NCBI GenBank assembly: GCA_018806985.1
Contig: JADANN010000123.1
Coordinates: forward strand, 124,001 to 188,000
Origin: Angiostrongylus vasorum
Taxonomy: Eukaryota; Nematoda; Chromadorea; Rhabditida; Metastrongylidae
DNA: 64,000 bases
Reading direction: 5' to 3'
Made by a program: the position numbers and the translations under genes. This document shows, one piece after another, positions 24,165 through 37,600 of the stretch. The notes under the pieces are model-generated. The model searched no databases, was not told where the DNA came from, and was given only the letters and a program-made list of their open reading frames with translations. How positions within the stretch are numbered: position 1 is the first letter of the stretch; each line of letters opens with the position of its first letter.

Positions 24165-24188
24165 GGTGGGGTGGGGGAGGGGGGAGTC
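24165..24188 (+). other. G-rich run with G-quadruplex potential
   Basis: GGTGGGGTGGGGGAGGGGGG: G runs of 2, 4, 5 and 6 separated by single bases. It lies in the intergenic region downstream of both convergent genes. Confidence 0.7.
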
Positions 24189-25210
24189 TCCATTGCTCAC
24201 ATTTCTAGCCGCGACGAACGGAAATAGTCGATGTTATTTTTTGAATTTCGTCTAGTCATCAGCGCCCTCCCTATGCTGCGAATTATTCTTGACTGCATGT
24301 AAACAACAATAACTGTTTACCCGGACAGCGCGCGGAATGTACGGCGACACGGGAGGATCGACTTCCCCTTCAAGATGTAGGAGTCAACTTCACGACACAG
24401 ACAAGAGCACTCCTTTTGTGAAGAGAATTTTGCCATGTTTGTGGATCTTATTTCAAACGGGATTGGTTGACTTTCGAAGTTGAGCAAAGTAGGCGATAGT
24501 CATAGTGGTGACATCAATTGGTAGAAGCTCTGAGTACAAAGATCCTTCGAAACCTCTTCAACACTAGAGAAAAAACGCAGTAGTGCACTCGCTGTGCCAC
24601 AACCGTAAATCGCAATTCACGATCCATGAGAAAGGGTCTTGGGTGGTTCATGTACAGCGTGGATATTGGGTTCCTGAACGAGGACATCACAGAAGAGATT
24701 GGCGTAGTAATTCCCTACTACCATTTCTATACCACGAGGAAAGATTGTACTAACACCATCTTCCTGCGTCGGGCTTATATCATATTCAGACAGGACGCAA
24801 CAGGATCCCCCTTAAACTTCTTCTTTTATTTTTCTTTCCTTCTTTTTTGAGCCACTTCAACCCAGATTTCTCCTCCTTCACCGATTCAAGTCCTCCTGCA
24901 AAGATCTGCAGGTGGCACTTTTTTTCAATCTTGTCTTCAGCTTTCGATGTCTGAATGACGAGCGAGTCTTCTCCACGACGTCAGCGACCGATTGATATTA
25001 CTGGTTCTCCAATATCTATTCTTCTGTATGAAAATTTTGAACTTTTTTCGAGGTTTGTAAACCCCGAAAGGAGGATGGATGCCACGCCACGTCATGTGTT
25101 TACGACTATTTTCAACGTAGAAAAGCTCTAATTCAGTGATAAAATCCAATACTCGAGAACATTCAAATCTATTCCAAAACGAATATTCTTACTGAAAAGT
25201 GTTCGTAACA

Positions 25211-28200
25211 CTAACCCATCATCTGTCGTTGCACCAGTAATTTGTAGATGCCATCCTGATTGATTAGTTCCTTATGCGTTCCCATTTGCTCCACACAACC
25301 CTAATAGAGAATTCATAGCAAGAATAATCAAGTGAAATAGTTTACATGTGTTACGAAAGCGCTTGCAAAAAATAAAAGATGACTGTAAGTTTGCTAGATC
25401 CGGAATTTAAGCAAACAAACAACGATATTTTTACGCTTACGGTAATATTCAAGTGGATAATGTTTACTTATTTTCTGCTTACTACAACTTTTATGGCAGG
25501 GTATTATGCGGAATACAACCACAAAAAATGCTGTGGCTTGCCACTGTGGTTCCCTCCAGTCTCAAAGACAGCCTGGCCAAAGAATGGCCCAGGTCGTCAC
25601 CGCCACAGGCAGTCGCAGTCCTTGTGAATCAGAGGGAGATTTGCCACCATGCGACTAATCTGATACCAGGACGATGGTGGACGCTGGTATTGGTTTGCTC
25701 TTAGCTGGGCTTCCTGATAGAATCGCCGGACTCCTTCTCAGCTTGGGAGACGCTGCAGAGAGATGAATCCATCCGCTGTACATAACAGCCCGACGCCCAG
25801 GGACATTTCACGGCCACGGTGAGGCGGTAGACCGTTGGGTGGGGATAATTTAAGTAACTATAAATAACTCCGAAGATAAAGCACACCTAAGGTTCTATTC
25901 ATCGTCGGAATCGATTTAACCTTCTTTGCAGTATCTGAAAATACAACTCAGGAAGGTTTGCACTATTTCCGCTCACATGATTGATAACGACGATTTTGTC
26001 AGCGTTTTCGATTGTGCTAAGACGATGCGCAATGATCACAACCGTACGACCTTTCAGATTCTTCGTAATCGCTTCTTGTACCTAAAACCGATCAATAAAT
26101 GTGTTTAAGGCGTTCGTGAATTCTAAGTACCAAGAATATTTTGTGGTGGAAATCATTATGAAAGTAAATTTACCAAGTGTTCACTTTCAGAATCAAGTGC
26201 CGAAGTGGCTTCGTCAAGTAGAAGTACAACCGGATCACGAACAACAGCACGAGCGATCGCTATACGTTGTTTTTTGTCCGCCTAGAAGTGTTTTTTTCGC
26301 TAAAGGAAGAATAAGTTCAGTTTTTACAAGGTTTTATGCTCACGAAGAGAACAAAAAGCAGTCCTAAGTCAGAAAAGTTCATAAAAAAAGAACACGTAGT
26401 TGAAAGGACGATGCTAGCAGCATCTGGTATCACCCAAGTGAGGGAAGGGATACGAAGCACATCTACGTCAACCATCAAGAATCGAAGACATCGTTCTTTA
26501 CTCTAAACCGTCGAAGATAAGGTGGGACACGTAATGCGAATTAACGACAACCAATGGACAAGAGCCATTAGCGATTGGATTCCTCGGCATGTCAAATGCA
26601 CTGCAAGACCACCGACTTGATGGGCAGAGTTCTTAATGAAAATCCTAGAAGAAAGATTTAATGCTCAAGAATCCCTAGAGCGAGTAATACTAATTGTGCT
26701 AGTCTTGCACGCGATAAGGAAAAATGGAGGATTTGCTTACGCCCACTCGAGTCACTCAACGACCAACGGGACGACGGGTGATACAGGTGATGCAGGTGAT
26801 TCTTCAAAGGAACCAACCTCTAGAGAGACTAACTTCGTCCACTCCCTATTAACTAAGATACCAGTCGAAGTTTTTTTACAAACATCAATGCTTATACTTT
26901 TTATTGGAATTTGTGATAGCAACTCTTTTCCCTAGTATCTATAGAACGTTAAATGACTCTAACGAACCAGACATTTGACATCCCTTCTCACCGACATTCG
27001 TATTGTAGCCATCAGTGGTATCCATAATGAAACTATGAGCGTTGGCTAGTTTTGCTGACTGAATGGGAGATCACACATTTCATTTCACTAAATACCATAA
27101 CTAACGACATATCAAGAAATAGCATACCGTTTGTACTTGATCCTCACTGTAAAAATCCAGACCGTAGCCGATGTTCTCCGTCACTGATCTGGCATAAAGC
27201 ACCGGTTCTTGACCAACGAGTGCGATCTGTTGACTAACGACTTTGCAAATATGACAAAAATATCTGACTATAAGCGACTTTAACTAACTATAACTCTAGT
27301 ATCAAAATCAAAGGCATGTGCACCGCACTGGTTCGGGCAATCCTGCACTACACTCAAAGGCTCGATCATATCCTGGGCTCAGCAGGCACTCCATTCCTCC
27401 AGGGTCGGTATCTTTATAGCAGACTTCTCTTAGGGGATAGAAACACTGACATAACATATTAGTAGACCACGGGAAATTGCAACCCTACGTTTTTACTAAA
27501 TAATCTCTACGAAACTACCGAGTGGAGGCGAATATATATAACTAGCGGACCAGCTAACACTGAACGCTTTCTTTTTTACTTTCTATTTTCTGTCTACTAC
27601 AATTTCTACGGCAGGGTGTTAAGTGAAATACAACCACAACGTTGCTGAAATATTTGCAAAATTTCGGGCCGCAGGTGTCTGCGGTGGGGAACGAACGCGC
27701 TATTACCCTTTCCGGGGCCTAATGCGTTCCCCACTACACCATATGGGTCCTTCGCTTCGCTTGTCTCTCATATATAATAAAAAGTAAAAACATTGTGATT
27801 ATAACTACACCCTCTGCTCAATTGAGTTCAATGGCGATGTAAGATCCCAGATCAGTCCTGTTGACGGGTGATTGCTGATGGCAAAAAGATCGATAGAACT
27901 AACTGAGAGAGAGGCAAAGCGAAGTGATCGCATGGTGTGGTGGTGAACGCATCAGCCCCCGGAAAGGGCAATAGCCCGTTCGCTCACCACCGCAGACACC
28001 TGCGGTCCGGAGTTTTGCAAACACTGAACGCTTTATTCGTCATCCTATGAACAAGGTGTCACGGAGCAACAAACATCTGTGTCAAATCCTGAGCGGATTA
28101 CGGTATGATTTGTGAGCAGTTTGTACTTTAAGTGCTTGACTGTGTTGTGCGAAAAAATCGTCAACACTTTGTGAAGAAAAGCTACTGTGATATATGAGTT

Positions 28201-28575
28201 CGTTCATTGTTCTAATTCTTCTCGCATCCAATGAACGAAGTCCTGAGCATATGACTCTATTGAATTTCATCTTCTTTCTAACTTATTCACTGGTCCAGTG
28301 ATATTTTACAATTCCAAGGTGCTTTCCTTCAGCGTTGTTTTAATAAATATTTTATATCTGTAGATGAAAAACATCGTTAATCTTTCTCTAATCAGTAAAA
28401 TCAATAAAAGTAAAAGCTGCGGTAAAAAAAAATTCCACCAACCTTTGTGTGAAGATATTTATGGTCATATTCTCTTATGGGAACGCCATCAAGAAGTACC
28501 TAAAAGAAATTTCATAGGCATATTTAGCATCAGTATGTGCTGAAATTTGAGGTAGCGCTTTAATTGCGTGCCGGC

Positions 28576-28609
<34 letters not shown>

Positions 28610-31600
28610 GTTGTTATGCTACCATTATTATTAGTATTATTGCTAATAGACATATACCATACCTCTCCTCCACTTGGCTCATAGAAATGCTCCAACATTG
28701 CGATACAGCTGGATTTCCCACCGCCAGATGGTCCAACAAGTGCAACAACTTGCCCTGGCTCTACAGTAAACGTGAGATCCTTCAAACAATAAACTAACAA
28801 TAGGAACAACTTCTTATTAGGAATACTGTTCCTACTATCACAATCTATCTCACCTGCATGATTGGTAAATCAGGTCGTATTGGATAACTGAACTTGACAT
28901 TCTTGAATTCGATTCGACCGGCAATTTTCTCGGGGGCATATTTCCCGTGATTCTGCATAAATTGAAAGAATTATTGAAATGATTTGTAGTAAACCATCCT
29001 TTATTTAAGCGGCTGCTTTTTTACTTATTTTTTTCGAATTTCTCTTTCATTTCTGAATTTAGGTGATCCTTTAAAGCAACTAGTATATTTTCAGTGAAAC
29101 GGCCCATGTTGATAAAGAAACCACTAGATGAAATGCAACGAACTGACATTAACTTTCGGTACACGATCGATGAATTCAAAGACTTTTCTAGAAGCACCGA
29201 CGGCCTGCATAAGACCATTCCAAACTTCTCCAAGTTCCTGAAGAACACGATGATTTTAGGAATAAATCGATAGAAAAGCGCGTGATGTGATTGGTTGGCA
29301 GGTATGCAGACCAAAGCAGTGCCACTCCTTCGCCATTGGTCAATGAGCACTTGACCAATAGGGAATGAGATGACAACGTTTTCGCCAGAACCAATCGCGA
29401 CCATTGTTCTGTGTGTCAACAGACATGTGAAAAAGCCTTTCTTTTCTTGCTAACAATATTTTTCTTCTCTTTTTCTGTCTTTTTGAAACCAAGTTTAACT
29501 AACCCTCAAGTTTTCTCCTAACTGAAATTGATACAATAAAAATGACAGGAGTAGACCGGATGCGATCTGAAGAAGATTTTTTTGTGCAAATTTAACAAAA
29601 AATCTAAAGATTACCATAAAGAAATTGAACTTTTAAGTATGCTCAAAAAAATCCTTTTAACAAAAAAATGAGCTTGAAACCAAACTAACCTTCCCTTGAA
29701 TGACAAGATGACCACCATACCACAAAACGACGGTGAGGGTAGCCATTTGAAGTAGCTGTAACTACTCTTTTTGTGCATAACCATCTCCTTATTTTCACAC
29801 AGCGTCTTTTTACAATGCTGCTTTTTTTTTAGAAAATGTCGCTTAATACTTGGCTGAAATAAGAGCCAACATAGAATCACTGTGAAATTCGACCTCATTG
29901 GTCCAGATCAGTCCAGTAACGACAAAAACTTTTCGAGTGGCAATGGCGAGTGTGTCATTCAAATACTCCAAGAATCTAAACATAGCAGGGTTTCCCAACC
30001 ATTTTCTCACTGCGTAGGCTAAATAAATAAGTAAATAAATAAAAAAGGCTCGTATGCAATGCAATAATTCTTGTTCAGTTACAGAAACTCTTCTACTTTT
30101 TTGCCTTCTTTGGCAAATTTTCCTTCAGTTTCGCAAATGAAATGAAACATGGAAAGTGCTCTATACTCCTATAAGTTGTTATTTAGATTTGATTCCGTTT
30201 TTTGGAGCAGTCGTAGATCATTTTGATCGCTTGGATGCACATGACGGCATACGTCGACGAGTGACGTCATTCATAAGAGAAAATTCAGGACTAAAGCGAC
30301 AAAATAAGGGGCGGCTGACCTTTGTCCTTCATAACGTTCACAAGCGAAACTTTTTACGGTTCGAATTGCCGACAAGACTTCTTCTGCAACATCATTCGCT
30401 TTTGCGACAGAGTTCTGAGTTTCTTCAGACAATTTCTGAAATTTACTGAAGCGTATGGAATTTCCGTGATGAAAGATGCTATGGATGGTCCTATTTATAA
30501 TTATAGCAACTATTGCCAGAATAGTTACTATTCTTTCATCTTATCGTAGGTTTCTATGGTAACCACATTCGTGGTCCCTCATATCGCTTTGCAGTCTTGC
30601 AGCATGTAAATGTTTTCACCTCGTTGTGAGAAACTTTGCTGGTCACAAACACCCTTGTTATTCAAACTTTTTTATGCAATCGGAACTTTTTGTGTGTTGT
30701 TTTTGTTCCAAACCATCACGAGTACGATAACACAAAGGACATGAAGTTGTTTGGGAAATCGCCCTCACTCATCTGATCTGATCACGAAGGAGTTGGATGT
30801 GGAAGTTGACAAATGTTTTCGGTGAAAGTTCTAGACCTGTACCGAAACGCCGCTCCCTTCAGACGACATTTAAGTAGCCCCCCGTAAGTCAGCATCGTAT
30901 TCGCCCTCCCCTCTTCTTCATGTGTGATACGCCATGTAGCCAATCCAAGGTGTTAACTCTTAATGTACGTGGTCACTATTGTATATTAACTTTGCAGTCA
31001 TGTACCTCTAAACACGCTAATTCTATTGTGTGTTCACGTTAACCTGTTAATACGTCAGCCTCACCGCAATGTACTCACACGCTTACATTTGTTCTTTAAT
31101 GCGTTAACATCATTGCAACGTACTCACAGGTTTACACGTAACCCCGTCGCAATGTTATCATAAGCTTATATGTAGCCCTCAACGTGTTAATCTCACCAGA
31201 ACGAAATCACAAGCCTACATATAGTGTGTAACCCCATAACAAGTATTGTTATTTGTGAGTGAGATATTACGACCCTACATGAATCTATTAATGAGCCTAC
31301 ATCTTGTGACACTATTGATGCATTCTATATGCCTATAGTATAGTTTTACTACCTTATAGCAAAGCTACTAACCAGCCTTACACTCACTTATTAATCCCGA
31401 TGCCACATTGCAGCCCGTATAGTACCGAAGTTTATATATTGTTATTCTTGAATTATTACTGCTATAAACGGTTTAATTACCCAGGTCTGAGATATTGCTC
31501 TGCGACAACTACGAAAAAAGACCCACGTGGCAACTTCTACGAAGTCGAGCATTCTACTCAAAGCTAGTGATTATAAGGTGCCGAGAACTGACTGGAAGAC

Positions 31601-34600
31601 CTAATTTCCACTAGCAACCACGACCATACTGACTACCTTCGAAGTTTTTTCGCCTTCCTAAGTTATCAAGGATTCAAAATAGTGAGCTCTTTTTAAAGTG
31701 CTGGAATTTTATAATGAGTGGACTTCCTTGATGGAAAATCAATACGATGATGGGAGGCAGTTGCGAATTTCCAATGAGCGAGTGAGTTATGACGATCTCT
31801 GTATAGGAAAGAACAAAGCATTGGCCTTTTGAACTACTAATGTTATTAGTGGACACGCTTCTTTGCATGTTCAGGAACGTCATGGCTTTCCGATTTCACA
31901 AACGAAGTTAAGTGTTGAACAACTTTAAACGATCTAATGAATCGGTTTCATTGAAAAAGATGGTCTTTTAACTGCTCAGTCATATTAGCACCAAACTGGT
32001 AAGCAAATGGTGTCGCTAATATGTTCTATAAGTTATTTTGCTCACCATTTATCCGAAAAACTATTCAAATGGCCTGTAAAGTGACTACTGGTACAACAAC
32101 AACTGCCAACCACTCAACTAATTTGGTACTCCTGCATGCCATTGGTTAAGAGACTGTTGTTCATCAAAATTTCGTTCAACAAGCCCCTAATCATCTGGTC
32201 CAAAACGACAAGCTCAGAAACAAATCAGACGAAGATGGATGGAGGATAGAAGTGCAGATGGAAATGCATTGCTATCAGTCGATACCTAAATCTCCCATCT
32301 TTAACTAGCAACACCAAAGCTTCAGTACAATTCAAGTTTAATTGGTAAATTCCTGGTCAACAAGATTTTTTCTCTCTAAAACTCGAACACTTGTGGCTGT
32401 TATGAAGTTATCGTTACGGGCAGTTGTCGTACTTTGGCGATCGAAAAGAGTTTTATGGCTCTTCGACTAGGTTTCTTTTAGGACAACCTCGATTCTTGGC
32501 ATTGATTTACACTAAGGTTGGTTTCTAGATTTCGATACCCCATTCATTCGTAGTATGGAAGATCTTGCTGAACGAATGAACACTCAGTGTACATTGCTTT
32601 CTGCCACCTATAAGGAAGCGTTGAACGATTGAAAGAAACCCTTTTTTAAGAACCTGAAATAAGTTGGCCATCTTGACTGCCAATTGAACTTGTTATCAAC
32701 TCTGTAATGTGTTACTGGCAAGTGGGACAGTTGCCTCGCCACATCGAAAGCTGTGTGACTTGTCAAAGGAGAGGTTGAGTGGTTAACGAGTATATTCAAC
32801 TGATATTTCCTTGTCAATTAGAACAATGCAATGGCATGAAGAAGTAAAACCACCTAGAAAAAAAAGAAATGGATGGGCTGGTGCAGTAATTAATTTTTTC
32901 CAGTCCATAGTACTTCCAACGGTTTACCACCTCATCGTGGCTGAGAGGTGTTCTTCGGTGTGGAGCTGCGATCTACTGCGAGGATATCCATCTCCTCAAC
33001 AAGGTCTCCCAAGTTGAGAAAGAGTTCGGCGTTTCCATCGGGAAATCCAGCTAAGAGTAAAACAATACAAAGAACCAACGTCCTGGTATCAAACTAATAA
33101 CATGGTGGCAAATCTCCCTCTGATCCACAAGAGCTGCGACTGCCTATGTTGGTGAAGACCTGGGGCAGACTTGGGCAGGCTGACCTCGGAACTCCAGGGA
33201 AACACAGTGGCTACACTAGCAAAACTCCGAAAAATGGAGAATATGCTGGGGCCCGCACAACCAGTGAACACAGGCCATCCAACTATCCAACTATTTAAGT
33301 AAATCCATTGTAAGATTTATAGAGTCGAATCTTATAGCTTTGGTGTTTGTCAGTCCGTGGACATGAGACGTAGCCACTTTTCTAGATAGATAGATCTTTC
33401 TAGATTTCCCAAATAAAAAATCATAATGGAAAGGAACGAAGGCGAAATGTGCTTGTGATCGTTTTAGAATCTAGATAAATATTAAATAAAGCTCTGAATA
33501 TGCAATTAACCCACGTCATACCAGACACCGAAAATTTTGTTGACTAAGAAAATGATTGGAACGGTGATTAAGGTGATCATCGACAGTCGCCATGAGAGCG
33601 TTGTCATGAAGATCAGCGAGCCGAACAGCATCGTTAAGTTTCTGAACAAAGCAGTAAAGGCTTTCATGAATCTGCTACAAGGCTTCTTAGAGATGTTTGG
33701 GAAACGGTGCTAATTTGCTAAGTGATTTATGAATCATCTGTTTCAAGAGTTCTCTAAATATTACGATTCTTTAACTTTTCAACAGTGAAAAATTAAAGTG
33801 AAGGATTAGAAAACCACCTTGTTAGCACATTCATATACAACGATAAGGTGTTTGACATCGTCTGGCAATCAGCTGTTAGACGAGAACAGATCTCTCCTAA
33901 ACGGTGGTGACCAGTTAGAAAGGATTTGTTACGCTAAGATTTCAGAATAAGAGATGAAGGGATCAAAAAATAGACCAGGATAGTTTATTCTTCCGAGCGA
34001 ATGAGTTAATGAGGTGTCAAAATTGAGAAGACAAGAACTCACCAGTCTTGTTGGCGTCGAAAAAGCCGATCTCCTGCTTCGTTACGGCTCTGAAGAGATC
34101 ATTTCGAATTTGTCGGTCGATTGTTGCGTGAGCATAAGTGAACGAACCACCACGTAAGCCACCAAAGACGGCGCTGTAACGTAGGTCATTTTAATAGGAT
34201 TGAAAAATCCTTAGTTGAAGCATATAGGGTCCGATAAAGATCAATCCCATGGGAATTCACTGTTCATTGCTCTTAATTGCTAGCATCAGTGACATTCCAG
34301 TGTCTAACACGTATCGAGTGAATATTTATATCCTCCCAGACAAGCCTGACTGCAATTTGGTGATTTCGGAATGACGGCGGTTCCGTTTGATGGAGGCGCG
34401 AGATCGAAATGATGAACACTTATATATTGCTAGAGCATATGTGACGACTGCGCTACATACTCTCTCTAGAATCCTTTAGCATTTCATTAAAATTATTTTT
34501 TCATTGAAGGAAATGAGCGTCACGTATCACAGTAATACTGCACGTCCTTACAGCTACGCAGAATTTGTGTTCGTCTGAATTACGGTGTGCAGTATATCGA

Positions 34601-37600
34601 TGCTTCATCGTAGTGTAACAGAATATGTTGAAGGCCCAAGACGTACTAGCGTCGAGCATGCTTCAAATTGCAGTGTTGTAGGTCGTACACAAATCTCAGC
34701 TTTGTTGATGTTGAAATGTGTAGTGTTTGAAGGGAAGTAATTGAACGTCTCACCAGCAAAGAGACAGTAACGCCATCATGCCGACGGTTTGATGAAGTCG
34801 CTCATAAGAGGCCTGTTCTCCAAACACAGCCGACACCACTTCACCCGTATAGTAAGGAGTAAACACACGACCTAAAATCAACGTCACTAAAACCGTAAAA
34901 ATCGTTCCATTTTTCTTTATCGCTAGCGAGACTACTGCAATAGAGATTTAGACGAAAATTTAAAAAAAATATTCCTAATTTGGGATGGATCCTCAAGTCG
35001 GGACGGTAGATTAATCTCCAGGAATAAAAAAGACGAAAGCATGGTATAATTTATATACATGTACCAATTGTGCCTTTAGAATCTCCAACGATATACCAGC
35101 TCATACGCCGCTCCTAGTTCTCAAACTACGATGGACCCCAGAGCGTTCTTCCTTCTCAACGTGGTAAACCCAAACTGACACAGAGTTCGCCATTTTAAAG
35201 CAGAAGGCCAGCTATGAGCAAACATTTGTTATAACAGAACCCATAGAGCCACCTGTGACTACCTTTTTACGAGAACAGTTTAAAAGAGGCATCGTAACAA
35301 GTGCGTGGTGCTGTTGCTGTAGATGCGCCAACAGAACACAGTGGGAGGTTCCATGGATGAGCGAAGTTTGATGGTGTCCGCTCGACTTGCTAGATTTTTT
35401 TATGGGGTAAAAAGATAAGTGTGACGAAAACTTGTGACGAAAACTTAATAGGAATACAAATTAGCTCTAAAATAGCAGTAATATGCCATCATATGAGATG
35501 AGCCAGAACTTTTGCTGAGCAGCTGAATCCTTGTTTGAGGAAGAAGGTGGTACACGTTTGCAGATTGTTTACAGACATGGGATAGACTTCGTATCGCATC
35601 AATGCATTGCTCGAGTTTTTTGAGAATAATTCTTTTTGTAAATAGATTGGTTTTTTGTTTATATTACATATCCTTGTTCTTAAAATGGGCGCGTGTGACG
35701 CAGTGGTCGGAGGAGCTCTGCAACACATACGTGGAATCGATACTCGGGCCCATAGCTCACCACGCTTTCCATCCCTCCGCGGTCGACAAATTGGTGCCAG
35801 ACTTGCCTGGGAGGATAGCAGCACTAGCTCGATACATCGGAAGGCTACCGCGAGTCACTGTTAAGGCCAGGCATGCATTCAATCACTTCCAACGATGCTT
35901 AATGAAGCCGAATGTACGGCGCATCCCTCAGGGATTAATAAACGCCGAGAGCTTTTTTGTTCTTCTATCATTTTCTTAAAAAGTAATCACATTGTATAGT
36001 TACTTAGTGAGTAGCAAAATAGGAAGAAGAATGCCATTCCATAGTATTTCCATTCTCGTGCCATATAACCGAGTAGACGAAAAAGAAGCATAGACGTTTC
36101 ACGCTGCCTGGCAGCTTTTTCAGCTTCTTGCTGAAAATATCGATATGAACCCTCTACAAACTCGCTAAAAGGTAACGAAAAAAAGCAAAAATGAAATAAG
36201 CAAGAACTTTCATCCATCAATAAAGACGTGAAAGAACGAAGCGTCTAATACAAAAAATAACAACGACTATATCGTTATTGATAACAAAATAAAGCAAACA
36301 GTATTCATATTCTAAGATGTTCTCATATGATTCATCTAAGAAGATGCTGATTAGTCATATAATAAGAATAACAAGGGTGAGTAGTACAGTGATACAAATG
36401 ATGTTAAATATGCGCAAGGCCTAGGTTCGACACCGCCTCGGTAAGCAGACCTCATTTCCTGGCTCAGCAAATTGCTACCTTATTTCTCTGAAAAGAACTT
36501 CCTGCGATCTACAAAAGATTATCTGTAGTGAAAGTCGAAGAAGGTTCTGGCACAGTTACGACCGGATTCTAAGAAGAATCTAATTGGAAAATTGACATTC
36601 GTAAATAGGGCTGAAATCCTAATGCAGCAGCCCAGGCCGAAGACCATTGTAGATGACTGATACGAGAGAATCCATCGTACGCAAGAAGTGTTATGATCCG
36701 AGCTACATGTAATGACCAGTCATGTGAAGATTTGAAATAGCCCTTTTATTATTACTATTCGAGCAATTCTTATCTTTATTCTCATTACTTAGCAGTTTCT
36801 TATCGATGGACATCACCAGGTGATGGGTGGCGCAGTGGCAGTGATGACGTTCACCACGAGTAAGATGCTGGGTGCCACCTCTCCCTTGGCTCACCAAGCC
36901 TCTCTTCTGTCCTAGGTAGGGTAGGAGGTACTAGAGTTGTCTAGGAACATTTCGTTGATTGCAATCCAAGTGAGTGGAAATGCTTTAGCTCTGTTAGTAC
37001 ACGACTCCAGGTGGAAGGCTCGACGTGATCGGTATTCAATTCAACGGCATTCATAAAGAAGACGACAATGCCCGAAAAACTAGAAGAACTCCGTAGATGA
37101 TGGATGCGAGGAAACGAATAGAAAACAAGAAGTACAAGGACCTGCGCAGTTGTGAAAAATAATCGCGTAAAAGGAAAAATAAAAAATGAAAAACAGCTCC
37201 AGTTTAACCAGCCTAGTGAAAAAATCATTCTCGCTATTGAGTGCCTCCACAATCTACTGTGACACTTCTCTGGACAGGTGCCATCATTATCCCAGTTACC
37301 AATCAAGATTTATTATTATCAACATTATTATCTATAATGTGGTTTAATTAAGTGATTGAGACACGACGATGGTAGAAAGACTGGTCACAAAAAATAAACA
37401 GACTACTAGAAAAAAATCAATAACTTGTAATTACTAGAAGTGCCTAGCCTTTTTTTGTTCTTACCTCCATTATTCTTTCCTCATAACCCTCTTCACCAAA
37501 CACGGCATCAGAATTATGACCGCGTTCACTGACGCGGGTATAAACGCTCGTCCAAATCACCTAAAATCATTGATATTCCTTCCTCATTATTGTATCCACA

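Larger units (their letters stand above)
21864..25210. other. Convergent intergenic region between rps-7 and the ABC transporter
   Basis: The 3' ends of the two genes face each other here. Contents: a minus tRNA-headed SINE remnant near 22200-22275 (complement reads GGTAGCCCAGTGGTTAGTG), two unidentified open frames, repeat-C copy 5, a G-rich run and a low-information stretch 24200-25200 with short open frames only. Confidence 0.5.
30436..33514. other. Intron 10 of the ABC gene (3.1 kb)
   Basis: Mostly unique AT-rich sequence without coding pattern. It contains a decayed tandem repeat (30990-31330) and repeat-C copy 7. No trace of an exon that would be needed to complete the protein. Confidence 0.6.
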
